Source: Pycnococcus provasolii (Eukaryota > Chlorophyta > Pseudoscourfieldiophyceae > Pseudoscourfieldiales > Pycnococcaceae). From it: a DNA stretch of 64,000 bases. The position numbers and the translations under genes are program-made. Below the pieces are notes generated by a model. It worked only from the letters and a program-made list of their open reading frames with translations. It had not been told where the DNA came from and did no database searches. Of the stretch, positions 9,489 to 18,936 are shown piece after piece. The stretch spans positions 434,001 to 498,000 of the forward strand of contig OW568885.1 in assembly GCA_938743325.2 (NCBI GenBank). The letters are read 5' to 3'. The stretch's first letter is position 1. The number at the start of each line of letters is the position of its first letter.

Positions 9489-10893
9489 CGCTCGTCGTTG
9501 GTGGTGGGAGCGGAGGTGGCGGCGGATATTTTAGAACTTGCAGCTGCAAACACTTGATGTAGCCACCCATGTGCGTAGTTGCAGTGCTGTTTATCATAGG
9601 CGCTCCGACGACAATGCGGTTGCCGTTGGCTGAGAGCGCGATGGAGTGGCCAAAATTGTCGCCGGCTCGATATCCATCGATGTCAGTGACGCCGAGCAAC
9701 ACCCACCGGCCATTCCCCCACCGGCCATTGCTTGGTTCGTGCATGAAGACGCGCACGTGGCCGGCATCCGCGCCATTCCCGTCGTTGCCAATGGCGCCAA
9801 CGGCAACGCGCCTGCCATCCGCACTGAGCGACACAGAGTAGCCCGACTGGTCGCCCGCTGCCTCACCTTCGATGATGCTCCCAAAACGCGCCCACGTGCC
9901 ATTCACGAACTCGAACACGCGAACGTGACCGGAATTTGCGCCGTTGCCGTCGTTCCCAGTTGCGCCGATCGCGACGCGAGAACCGTCCGACGACAGTGAC
10001 ACCGACCAGCCAAACAGGTCGTGCGCCGTCGTCCCATCGACGTCGCCACCGAGCTGCGTCCACACCCCAGCACTCCCAGCATCAGTGTACTCATACACGC
10101 GAACATGGCCGGAGTTGGTGCTGTTGCCGTCGTTCCTATGCGCGCCGATGGCCACACGCCTACCGTCTGCTGACAAGCACAGCGTCCTGCCGGACGAATC
10201 GAGTTCGTTCTCGCCGTCGATATCCTCGCCCATCTGCGTCCATCTGCCTAACGAGTACTGAAACACGCGGACGTGACCGGAGTCCATGCCGTTGCCGTCG
10301 TTATGTTGCGCTCCAACTGCGACGCGAGTACCGTCAGCGGATAGTGACACGGACGTGCCGTGCTGGTCACCAGCCGCCTCGCCGTCGATATCCTCGCCAA
10401 GCTGCGTCCACGTCCCGTTCGTGTACTGAAACACGCGCGCATGTCCAGCGTTTCTTCCGCTCGCGTTATCGTTGAAGCTCGCGCCGACCGCGAGGCGCGT
10501 TCCGTCCGCGGACAGCGCCACGCTAACTCCGTTCATGTCACCATCCGCGTCGCCGTGGATATCTGCGCCTAGCTTTTGCGGGAACGAAGTCGTCGTGGTT
10601 GCGTATTTGTACACTTTCACAACGCCAGCCTCTTCTCCGTCCCGTCTGTTTGCTCCGAAGATTGCGCCTGATGCCATGATGAGTCCGTCCGCGGAGATGG
10701 CCACCGCCGCACCCATCTGAGACGGTCGCTTCGGTCTCGGCGCGACGGTATAGTTGTTGTACGAAATAGCTTGTGCGTTTGCTGAAGAAAGAGCTGAAGA
10801 AAGCGGCCCGAGTAAAGTTACTAAGAAGAGCAGAGCCAAATAGGAACAAAGAGGGAAGGCGACGACGTTGCCCATCGCCATCGCCATCGCCAT
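9301..10893 (-). CDS. Secreted beta-propeller-repeat protein with poly-Thr tail
   Basis: The ATG at 10893 starts a clean signal peptide (MAMAMAMGN, then a hydrophobic core, then SSANA cleavage). Upstream ATGs in frame (for example 11061) would bury it. Seven repeats of about 55 residues follow, each with GxSVSLSADGTRVAVGA and a later SGHVRVFxY and W-x-x-L/M-G-x-D-I-x-GE. This is the pattern of FG-GAP/integrin-like or WD40-like propeller repeats seen in secreted algal and stramenopile proteins. About 24 Thr in a row (DNA 9416-9489) separate the propeller from a short hydrophobic C-terminus (FNYAMIFFFLWTLQ), which could be a membrane tail. The protein of 530 residues probably acts at the cell surface or scales; the ligand is unknown. 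A Gypsy-type remnant lies about 215 bases upstream. Confidence 0.8.
9416..9489 (+). repeat. Trinucleotide run encoding poly-Thr
   Basis: A GTA/GTG/GTC trinucleotide run reads as about 24 consecutive Thr codons on the minus strand, inside the propeller-protein gene. The mix of three codon blocks suggests expansion in steps. Confidence 0.9.
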
Positions 10894-11108
10894 CGTACCA
10901 AACGTCCGGCCAGTACAAAAAAAAAAACCTTGCACACCGGCCGCGAGTGTTTCTTGCCAGAGCTTGCAAGAGTGTTTCTTGCAGGGGCCAACCCTTCGCG
11001 TTCGCGTTCGGGCGTGTTGCTTGACCACCTTAATCAACACCGGTGATGCAACACCGCCCATGGAGGTGTGCAAGGGCAGCAAGGCCGCAAGGCACCTGTG
11101 CAAGGGGG

Positions 11109-11988
11109 TGTGGGAGACGTAGGCGAAATACTAAGAATAGAATATTAAGAATAAAGAATGAATTCGAAATAAGGCAAAAAGGAGACTCAAACAGGCGAGT
11201 TCGGGCGGGAAGCCCGAACTAGCCGTTGGTCTCGGGGAAATAGGTAGATTTCCCCACACTCCTCCCCCCCCCCCAAAAGGTGCGTGACACGCGACTGGCT
11301 GTCTCAGCGTGTCATGCGCAATAAGTTCAAGATTTGCGGACGCGAACACGGACGGAGTCCGCGGAGATGTCGATGACGGTGCCTGCGTCCGTCATGACCT
11401 TGCGTAGGCGTTCTCCAGCAGTGGTCTCGTCTGGCGTCGACTGGAGCAATAAGACGGTGACGAGACGCTGTGAGTGCGGCGATCGGATGCGCGTCATCTG
11501 CCCAACGCCGTCGGGCGCGATGCGCGGCTTAGTGATGAGCTGGTGCTGCTGGTAGTACTCGTGGATGGCATCCCAGCGTGTGCGTCCAGCGGCGAGGCGC
11601 GCGCGTAGAGGCAGGCTGTCGGGACGTATCCAGGTAGCGATCGCCGAGTGAGAGCAGTAGCATAGGACCTCCATGTGGTGTCCGCCTCGCGACGGCACGA
11701 CGCGCATGTCAGTGATGACGTACTTGCGCATGTCAGCGACGAGCTCCCGAGCAAGGACATCAGCAGTATCCGCGTCCAATTGGTGCGGCAGCGCGGAAAA
11801 AGGTTCAATGTCGTCGACGTGCACCACGTCCGAACGGCGAGTCGAGCGCATGGAAGGCGGAAGTCGTAGGCGGTATGTCGACGGTGACAGCTGTTCTAAG
11901 ATTCGCAGCGGTTGCGGGAAGAACACGGATGTCATGGCTGTGCATCCTTTGTCCGTTGGTCTCGGGGAAATAGGTAGATTTCCCCACA
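11109..11988 (-). mobile_element. Ty3/Gypsy-type LTR element remnant (broken)
   Basis: Minus-strand remnant of an LTR retrotransposon. A terminal repeat of about 150 bp (11109-11258) begins TGTGGG and ends CCCACA in element orientation, and is preceded by a G-rich polypurine tract (about 11259-11271). The first 36 bp of the same repeat recur at the other end (11953-11988). GGGGG flanks both sides (11104-11108 and 11989-11993), compatible with a 5-bp target duplication, though it is low-complexity. Between the repeats is the end of pol, with an integrase C-terminal (GPY/F-like) segment (ILEQLSPSTYRL, VVHVDDIEPF) and a downstream tail. Most of the element is gone, so it is broken. The repeat copies match where both exist, which suggests a fairly recent insertion. 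Confidence 0.75.
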
Positions 11989-11993
11989 GGGGG

Positions 11994-12749
11994 GACCTAT
12001 TATTTTTTTCTGGTCGGAGGTTTGGTACCGCGCCGTTGTTTTTGACCACTGCACTGCATGTACCGTACTACTGAACAGGTGAACAGCAACTCCTTCGGGA
12101 ACGCGCGCTTGCGAATATAGTTCTTAGTACTACTGGAAACACCTGGCTGGCTGCGCATATCCTAGTTCTTATACATGAATGGGAAAAGCACTCCCACCTG
12201 GAATGCGCGTGCGAGTTGTGTGTGCGAGTTGGGTGTGCGTCTGTGTGTGCGTCTGTGTGCGTCTGTGTGCGTCTGTGCGTGCATGGTATTTATAAACACG
12301 AAAACATAGTTCTAGGAAGTAGGAAGGCGACGACCATTGGTTGCCCAGCGCCTTCGTAAGAATCGTACCACGGGTGGTAGGGGGAAACATCGCCGTGGTG
12401 GTAAACATCGTGGTAAATGGTGGGAAACATCGTGGTGAACACCATCGCCGTGAACACCATCGCCATCGCCGTGAACACCATCGCCGTCGTGGTGAACACC
12501 ATCGCCATCGTGAACATGGTAAACATCGCCATCGTGGTGAACACCATCGCCGTCGTGAACTACCCTTTTTCCATACTCTCAAGCTTTCCCCTAAAACATG
12601 ATGAAAAATCTATACAGCATATGTACATATCTCACCCTGAAACGGAATGAACTTCGGTGCGTGCGTGTGTATCTTCTTACTCGAGACCTTCATCACGACC
12701 CCGCGATTCATTCCCTCCGGCCTCATCAGCCGCATCTGTGCCGCATCTT
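11994..12749. other. Repeat-rich intergenic region upstream of the FUT8-like gene
   Basis: No coding gene is supported. The region holds a GTGTGCGTCT-type microsatellite (about 12231-12282) and a minisatellite (12384-12560). The remaining sequence is the 5' flank of the glycosyltransferase gene. Confidence 0.5.
12384..12560 (+). repeat. Minisatellite of GTGAACACCATCGCC-type units
   Basis: About a dozen imperfect tandem units of 12-21 bases built on ACCATCGCC and GTGGTGAAC. All frames through it stay open because the unit is a multiple of three; this is not evidence of a gene. Confidence 0.85.
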
Positions 12750-15700
12750 ATGTCTTCGTCCCTACGACTCACAACTGCGGCAGTTAGGGAAGCATCGCCG
12801 CGGTACGGGTACGGAAGCTTACATGAAGCAAGTGGGGTGATCGCCTCGACAGCGACTTCGACTTCGACTTCGACTCACTTGCAGCACGTCGCAGCAGCAA
12901 GTGGTGGTGGGTTGCCCAGTGATGCAAGAGGAGGAGGAGGAGGGGCACAAAGCACGCAGCGAGTCTCGTGGATGCGAATATGCAAGGCATCCTCGAAAAC
13001 AACGAGATTGGGAGAGCTCGTGATCAAAGCCGTGCTCGTGATCGTCGCCGGCGCGATCTTTGTGCGCGTCTACGGCGCTGTCAACGACGCGCTGCGCGAC
13101 CTGCGGGGGGCGCTGCGCGGGGACGACCTCGGGGCGGGCCCGTGGGGGCAATACGCCAGAAGCCGGGAACACCCACACGCGGAGAGCGCGGCGTTCGTCA
13201 TGGACGACGACGACGCCTTCAGGCCCAGACTCGTGCCACCGCCGCAACAAACAATACAGGAGGATACCTATGAGAGTATGGAGAATGCGACTTCTGCGCC
13301 GAGGCCTGAGACAAAAACACAACCGCCGCGTGGAGAGAAGGCTGGCACTCCGACGCGCGAGCTCCCGTGGAACGCCGCCTATGGAAAGCGCGTGGTGCAG
13401 TCGAGCAAGATGAATAAGAGTCGGAAGAGCAGCGCGGCGACAGACGGCGTGACTCTGGGCTACTACGAGAGCGACATGCACGCCATAGCACAGACGGCGG
13501 AAGAGCGCGCGCCGTGGATGAGTGTGGACCTCGGCAAGGGCGGTGTCGACGTCGTGGCCGTCGAGTTCTGGGAGCCCACGGCGTGGTGCAAAACGGCTAT
13601 CATCAAAGACGTCAAGAAGGACCCCAACGGCAGGTCGCCATTCTCGCTACGTTGCCCGAGCTACAAGGCGAGCTCGCCGATGCCACTCAGCCTCTACGGC
13701 GACAAGCGCGGTCACGTCAAAAGGGGATGGACGCTAGTGCTCGAGCTTCTCGGCGAGGGCAGCGTGGAGCCAGTTGAGCTGCCCCCAAAGAAGACGCAGA
13801 CGGACGCAGACGCGAACGAAGACGGCGTCGACGGCTTCCAAGGCGACGAGGGCGGTGGAATGGGTGACGAAGCCTCTGCGGCCGAGACGTCACCGGATAC
13901 GCCAACGACGCAGTCACATGAAATGCAGTTTGAGGGTGATAAAGGATCGTCGAAATCCACAGAATCGAGCGAAGAAAGGACGTCTGGCGAGGACGCATCG
14001 TCGGATTCTGGTGTCGACGCGCCGCCCGCTGACGAGACTTCAACTGGCGATGACGCATCGCCCGCTGAGGACATGCCGCCCGCTGAGGACATGCCGCCGC
14101 CCGCTGACGAGACTTCAACTGGCGATGACGCACCGCCCGCTGAGGACATGCCGCCGCCCGCTGACGAGACTTCAACTGGCGATGACGCACCGCCCGCTGA
14201 GGACATGCCGCCGCCCGCTGACGAGACTTACGAGACTTCAACTGGCGATGACGCACCGCCCGCTGAGGACATGCCGCCGCCCGCTGAGGACATGCCACCC
14301 GCTGACGAGACTTCGTCTGGCGATGACGCACCGCCCGCTGAGGACATGCCGCCCACTGACGAGACTTCGTCTGACCCTGACGCAACAGCAGATGAGGGCC
14401 AGCGCCGTCGTCTTCATCTGATATCTGTGGGGAAAAAGAACGAAAATGATAGCGGCGGCGATGATGGCTCAAATCCAGCTCAGGTATTGGCATCCAAAAC
14501 CTTCGAATTGACCCGAAGCGTGTACTATTGGGATGTGTCGTCGGATCCAGATTTAGATGCCAAAGCGGCTTTCGTGCGTGCACGTCACATGCGCGCACGA
14601 CTGGTGTACGTCGGCAAGCCAAAGGAGTCGGATGTGAGGACTGACGAGGAGATTGACACGTACTCGTCGGATGAAGTACCTGTGGCAGCACTTTCGACGG
14701 CGGAGATAAAGGTTTACGCCGCGCCGGGAAGCATGGACTGCGTGAAGGGAAAGTCGTGCATACACGGCAAATGCGTGAACGATCGTGATGGTGGACGCTG
14801 TGTCTGCGACCCCGACTACAGTGGCCCCGATTGCTCGACGCATCTTCTAATCGCGCACAAGTACTTCCCCACTACACGCTCGCACGGCTGGTGGGACAAT
14901 GACAAATCAGATCTATTTGAGCGCGAGAGAGATTCGGCCGAGAAGTCATGCTCCCGTTTTGCGTACTACGATACTCTACCTGGTCCAGCGGGACTAGGAG
15001 CTGGCCTCGGATCGACGCTCATGATGATTGCGGGTGATGTGCATCGTGGCTTGCATGAATCTCGTGGCTATGCCTTCACGGGGAGGATCAACTACGCGTT
15101 CAGCGACTACTGTGATGGGCGAAGCAAGAACGGTCTGCTCGAGTGCTACTATAAGCCTACGTACGACAACAAATGCAAGAAGCAGATTCAGAAGAAGCGC
15201 GACGACTTCAAAATGCCACAGGTGGCTGACAAGAACTTGAAGAGTGCCCAGTGTCTTCTCGGCGAGCGCTGTGGTGTGATGGATGCAGCTGCATACAAAG
15301 ATGTGCCCAAGCCCTTTGCTTCCAAGGGATTATTCTGGCTTCGTGCGCACATACTGGGCCGCATGTTGCAATTCTCCAATCGTTTTGGTAGCGACTTGAA
15401 TATGCAGGAGCTTAAGCAGTCCATTGGATACGAGCATCCGATTATTGGCTTGCACATCCGACACGGAGACGGCTGTCGCTACGGCATTCGCTCGAGACTG
15501 TTTGACTGTCCCTCGGTGGATGATTACCTGCCGGACCTTCGTGCCATGTCCGAGATGTACAAAACGACGCGCGTTTATGTAGCCACGGACAGCCCCGCGA
15601 TCGTGACGTCGGCGAAGAAGAAGCTAGGCAGGGAATTTCAGCTCGTGTTTCAGCAATTTGACCGATCGCAGCTTGACACGAAAGATCGAATCGAAGCGCG

Positions 15701-16187
15701 GATGTACTCGCAGAAGCAGGGTCGAAAATTGCTCGCAACGAAACTTCCGAAGCCGATGAAGGTTCCTAAGAATTTGGAATTCGCCATCCCTAATACTATG
15801 GTACACTACAAGTCATTGAAAATGGTGAGCAAGAGCAACAGCAACAGCAATCGTCCGAAGTCTCGCCCTCGCTCGCGTGCACGTAGCTCGTCTCGGCGAA
15901 AAGGAGGAGGAGGAGGTGGTGGTGGCAAAAAACCTCCGCCTCCTCCACCGATGAAGAAGCTTGACACACATGCTGTCATGCGAGCGACGGTTATTGACAT
16001 CGACCTGCTCGCCGACGCCGACGTGTACATCGGCCACTTGACGTCGGCGATGTCACGTGTCGCACTTCTCGTCTCCTCCTATCGCAAGCAGCACATTCCG
16101 CCATATGTGAGCATGGACGGCCCGTTCTGCCCGCATTGGCGTGTTTGCTGCGACGTGGATGCACATGGTGCAAGCAGCGTGTGTTGA
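12750..16187 (+). CDS. Type II membrane glycosyltransferase, FUT8/GT23-like, with discoidin and EGF modules
   Basis: The ATG at 12750 gives 1145 residues. A single membrane anchor (about 90-110) after a short cytosolic tail is the Golgi type II layout. Residues about 215-345 look like an F5/8-type C (discoidin) domain (VVQSS, ATDG, PWMSVDLG, VDVVAVEFWEP). Then comes a Pro/Asp/Glu tandem repeat (about 427-540), a second segment resembling a discoidin half, and an EGF-like module with six Cys (about 663-697). The C-terminal part resembles the alpha-1,6-fucosyltransferase (FUT8/NodZ, GT23) fold: IIGLHIRHGDGC (about 897-908, nucleotide-sugar motif), RVYVATDSP and DADVYIGHLTSAMSRVALL. A basic Ser/Arg and poly-Gly/Pro insert breaks the catalytic domain near 1025-1070. 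Core fucosylation activity is inferred; a different donor or acceptor is possible. Confidence 0.8.
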   Translation: MSSSLRLTTAAVREASPRYGYGSLHEASGVIASTATSTSTSTHLQHVAAASGGGLPSDARGGGGGAQSTQRVSWMRICKASSKTTRLGELVIKAVLVIVAGAIFVRVYGAVNDALRDLRGALRGDDLGAGPWGQYARSREHPHAESAAFVMDDDDAFRPRLVPPPQQTIQEDTYESMENATSAPRPETKTQPPRGEKAGTPTRELPWNAAYGKRVVQSSKMNKSRKSSAATDGVTLGYYESDMHAIAQTAEERAPWMSVDLGKGGVDVVAVEFWEPTAWCKTAIIKDVKKDPNGRSPFSLRCPSYKASSPMPLSLYGDKRGHVKRGWTLVLELLGEGSVEPVELPPKKTQTDADANEDGVDGFQGDEGGGMGDEASAAETSPDTPTTQSHEMQFEGDKGSSKSTESSEERTSGEDASSDSGVDAPPADETSTGDDASPAEDMPPAEDMPPPADETSTGDDAPPAEDMPPPADETSTGDDAPPAEDMPPPADETYETSTGDDAPPAEDMPPPAEDMPPADETSSGDDAPPAEDMPPTDETSSDPDATADEGQRRRLHLISVGKKNENDSGGDDGSNPAQVLASKTFELTRSVYYWDVSSDPDLDAKAAFVRARHMRARLVYVGKPKESDVRTDEEIDTYSSDEVPVAALSTAEIKVYAAPGSMDCVKGKSCIHGKCVNDRDGGRCVCDPDYSGPDCSTHLLIAHKYFPTTRSHGWWDNDKSDLFERERDSAEKSCSRFAYYDTLPGPAGLGAGLGSTLMMIAGDVHRGLHESRGYAFTGRINYAFSDYCDGRSKNGLLECYYKPTYDNKCKKQIQKKRDDFKMPQVADKNLKSAQCLLGERCGVMDAAAYKDVPKPFASKGLFWLRAHILGRMLQFSNRFGSDLNMQELKQSIGYEHPIIGLHIRHGDGCRYGIRSRLFDCPSVDDYLPDLRAMSEMYKTTRVYVATDSPAIVTSAKKKLGREFQLVFQQFDRSQLDTKDRIEARMYSQKQGRKLLATKLPKPMKVPKNLEFAIPNTMVHYKSLKMVSKSNSNSNRPKSRPRSRARSSSRRKGGGGGGGGKKPPPPPPMKKLDTHAVMRATVIDIDLLADADVYIGHLTSAMSRVALLVSSYRKQHIPPYVSMDGPFCPHWRVCCDVDAHGASSVC
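14029..14370 (+). repeat. In-frame tandem repeat in the FUT8-like gene
   Basis: A 57-base unit encoding PPADETSTGDDAPPAEDM recurs about five to six times with shorter partial units, nearly identical at the DNA level. The region is an acidic, proline-rich stalk between the discoidin-like segments and is a likely site of length polymorphism. Confidence 0.9.
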
Positions 16188-16388
16188 TTTGATGGGCTTG
16201 CGCCCCATCTTTCTATTTCTTCGACGGATGGATGGATGAATATCAAGTTGATTGGTTAAGGATCGCGCGACTGATCGTGACAGCGTGGCATTTGTACATC
16301 ACAGTTTATAAATTATTTTTTTAATACTAGTTTTGTAAGTAGAAGCATTGAATTAGCCTGTACGAAATTGTTTTTTTTTAATATTACA

Positions 16389-16878
16389 GTAGGAAGGGGG
16401 TGCGGAAAGTCCGGCCTCCACGGAAAGTCCGGCCTCTCCCCCTGATGGACAAATTTCCCCGTGTTAACGGGAATTCGAGAAAATGGACCTGGAAAATGGC
16501 GAAAATCGCTAATACCCTGAAAAGAGAGTTTTGATCAGATCCCGACCAAATCTATGGTTATATGGCCATTATGAACACCATCGATAACTGCTCCGTTTCA
16601 GGTCAGATAAAGACGAGGTTTCTCGCTGGTGGTTGCTCTATGTATGCTCTACAACTGCCCATCAACGGAGGTGATAAAACGCACGCACACAACCAGCGCC
16701 AGCGCCATTAAGTTTTGCCTACTTATAACCGGAAAACCCGTTGTGGGGGAGTTTGATCGGGGAAACACATCGGCAACCTCCTGGCATACCTCTCCTCATC
16801 ACGGGGAAATTTGTCCATCGATGGGGGAAGAGGCCGGACTTTCCGTGAGGCCGGACTTTCCGCACCCCCCCTTCCTAC
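16389..16878. mobile_element. TIR element (MITE-like), 490 bp
   Basis: The ends are inverted repeats of about 75 bases: GTAGGAAGGGGGTGCGGAAA at the left and its complement at the right. Each arm contains two direct copies of CGGAAAGTCCGGCCT followed by GATGGACAAATTTCCCCG. The interior is about 340 bp, AT-richer and has no transposase frame. TA adjoins the inner ends on both sides, so a TA (Tc1/mariner-like) or longer target duplication cannot be told apart by eye. It sits in the spacer between the FUT8-like gene and the LysM peptidase gene. Confidence 0.75.
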
Positions 16879-17502
16879 GCACACGTAGTCGCGCTTCAAG
16901 TTAATTACTACATACTTTCTCCTCCGGACGTCTTCCAACAATACACGCAGATGCCGAATTGCCGATACTTAGTTCTTATCTGTATATGTATCTGTGTTGT
17001 CGTGAGTGCGTGAGTGCCCCCTCCTCCGATTAGGGTTAGGGTGAGGGCGAGGGCCGAAGAGGGATTCCGGAACGAAACGAAACGAGTCTCGAGAGCCGTT
17101 GAAGAGGAACGAACGGAACGAAGCGGAACGAAGAAACAGGGAGGGAAGAGCGGTCTTCATTGCCTTGAGAAGCTAAGAAACGTCGTCCGTCCACCATAGT
17201 CTAAGGAGGCCTTACATACGGTCGTCGTAGAATACTCTATCGTAGACTAAGAACGAGTCTAGGCTACCACCGGGTAGGGAGAGTGTTCCAGCACCTTGTG
17301 TCTTACAAGTTACAACGGATATCTCTTTTGGCAAGAAACTGGCCGAACAAAGCCGGCTTTGTTCCCCCCGGGTTATTTAAGGTAGTTTCCAACGGCTCTT
17401 TTTTTTTGTTTTGATCTTCTTCCTGGGACCCTTAAGCTTAAGGCCCCTCCTCGGCCTCGCATTTATTTTGTGGAACCGTTTGCGGCCGGGCCACTTGTTA
17501 TA
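16879..17502. other. Intergenic region upstream of the LysM-M23 gene
   Basis: No gene is supported. It includes a short TTAGGGTTAGGG stretch (17032-17043), a tandem of CGAACGAA/CGGAACGAA units (about 17070-17140) and AT-rich sequence. Confidence 0.4.
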
Positions 17503-18609
17503 ATGTCTGCACAATACGTCGTTACCGCCGGTGACACGCTCTCCAGGATATCTTCCTCGTATGGCTGCTCGCTCTCTGCTCTTACCTCTCTGAATTTGTC
17601 TATAACGGATCCTGACTTGATCAAAGTGGGACAAACTCTTCAAGTTCCAACTGCTCGTGGTGGATCTGCTCGTGGTGGTTCGATGTCATCCATAACGTCC
17701 AGCTCAGCGGCCGCTTCCCTGTCCCTCCGCGCCTTCTCAGCAACGCCTCGGACCGCCTTGAAGAAGAATACCAACGCTGCGACTCGGACGACGACCAACG
17801 CGCGCACACTTCAAGTCAAAAAGGGGGACACGCTGTTCGCAATCGCACACGCAAACAACCTGTCGGTGAGGCAGCTGCAACGCGCCAACGGGCTCAGCTC
17901 GGACACGCTAAGCGTCGGGCAGGTGCTCAGCGTGACGCCGCCACCTAAAATGCCCGCGGCGATGAAGAGACTGACTTCGCTGGCTGTCGCGGACTTGCCG
18001 TTGGCAAGAGGATGGAGGCGCACGACGCGGAGGAGGCTACGGGACGACGAAGAAAGCAAGACGCCGTCAAACGAGGTTGCGGTAGGTGGCCTGGACTACT
18101 CCGCGCGCAAAGTGTTCCGCCTGCGTGGCACGAAGCTCGCTCTTCCAAACAATGGCGTGTTTCGGACGCGCCAGGTGCAGCGCAGCGCTTACATGGCGGC
18201 ACAGCGGCGTGCCGCAAATCGGAACGTGCTTCCGTTTGCTTCCCCAGTCGCAGAAGGATACAGCTCGTTCGTGTCGAGCCCATTTGGCAAGCGGTGGGGT
18301 GGCCACCACGACGGCGTGGACATCGCCGCCGACACGGGAACTCCGATTATTGCCGCTCGAGGCGGCACCGTCTCGTACGCTGGCTGGCGTGGAGGGTATG
18401 GTCACTTCGTCGAGGTGGCGCACGACGGAGGGTGGAGCACGCGGTACGCTCACTGCTCGCACCTCGTTGCGAGAAAAGGTGCACACATTCGCACAGGGCA
18501 GGTCATCGCGCACGTGGGTGCGACGGGCAACTGCACGGGCAGTCACCTCCACTTCGAGACGAGGAAGAATGGCGTGGCTAAGGATCCGATGAAGTTCTGC
18601 GGCATATAG
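17503..18609 (+). CDS. LysM-LysM-M23 metallopeptidase (peptidoglycan hydrolase type)
   Basis: Two LysM modules are clear: residues 4-49 (YVVTAGDTLSRIS ... VGQTLQVP) and about 102-147 (LQVKKGDTLFAIA ... VGQVLSVTP). A peptidase M23 (lysostaphin-like) domain follows at about 250-368, with the H-x3-D zinc motif (His 269, Asp 273), the YAH histidine (317) and HLHFE (His 348 and 350), so the active site looks intact. LysM binds N-acetylglucosamine polymers and M23 enzymes cut peptidoglycan cross-bridges. No clear signal or transit peptide is seen at the chosen ATG (17503); an upstream GTG frame adds only 11 residues. It could act on plastid peptidoglycan, which some prasinophytes retain, or on bacteria. 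A bacterial origin by transfer is plausible. Total 368 residues. Confidence 0.88.
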   Translation: MSAQYVVTAGDTLSRISSSYGCSLSALTSLNLSITDPDLIKVGQTLQVPTARGGSARGGSMSSITSSSAAASLSLRAFSATPRTALKKNTNAATRTTTNARTLQVKKGDTLFAIAHANNLSVRQLQRANGLSSDTLSVGQVLSVTPPPKMPAAMKRLTSLAVADLPLARGWRRTTRRRLRDDEESKTPSNEVAVGGLDYSARKVFRLRGTKLALPNNGVFRTRQVQRSAYMAAQRRAANRNVLPFASPVAEGYSSFVSSPFGKRWGGHHDGVDIAADTGTPIIAARGGTVSYAGWRGGYGHFVEVAHDGGWSTRYAHCSHLVARKGAHIRTGQVIAHVGATGNCTGSHLHFETRKNGVAKDPMKFCGI

Positions 18610-18936
18610 ACGCGAGCTTGTCCATTTCAGTAATAAAGTGGAGTTCGCCTAAGATCGCCCCCCACACCGTGTGAAGCTGGCCGCCGCGACGCCGTCCGCT
18701 GAAAGTACGAGGTCTGCCGCAGCACCGCCCGCTCGTCCGCGTATGCGCCGTATTCCGCGCGAGCGTAGGCGCGCGTCGCCCAGATGTTGGCGGCGCCATT
18801 CAAAACGTTTACGCAAACAAAAACGCGACCGACAATGTGTTACAGGTCTATTATGCAATCGCCAACCCGGTTATAATGCGTCTTTTCAATTTGCCCTCTC
18901 TCTCACCCAACGCGCGCGTCGTCGCCATCTTCGGTT
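18610..18936. other. Intergenic region between convergent genes
   Basis: Shared 3' flank of the LysM-M23 gene and the coiled-coil gene on the other strand. Open frames exist because of high GC but no coding signature is visible. Confidence 0.4.

Noticed and set aside
10894-11103. N-terminal extension of the propeller protein
   Set aside because: It starts at TTG or at an ATG before the signal peptide and would hide it; treated as 5' leader.
12384-12560. Possible CRISPR-like array
   Set aside because: Units are contiguous and variable, without unique spacers; it is a minisatellite in a eukaryotic genome.
12169-12600. Overlapping open frames on both strands in the minisatellite
   Set aside because: The repeat unit is a multiple of three and has no stop codon in any frame, so the frames are a repeat effect.
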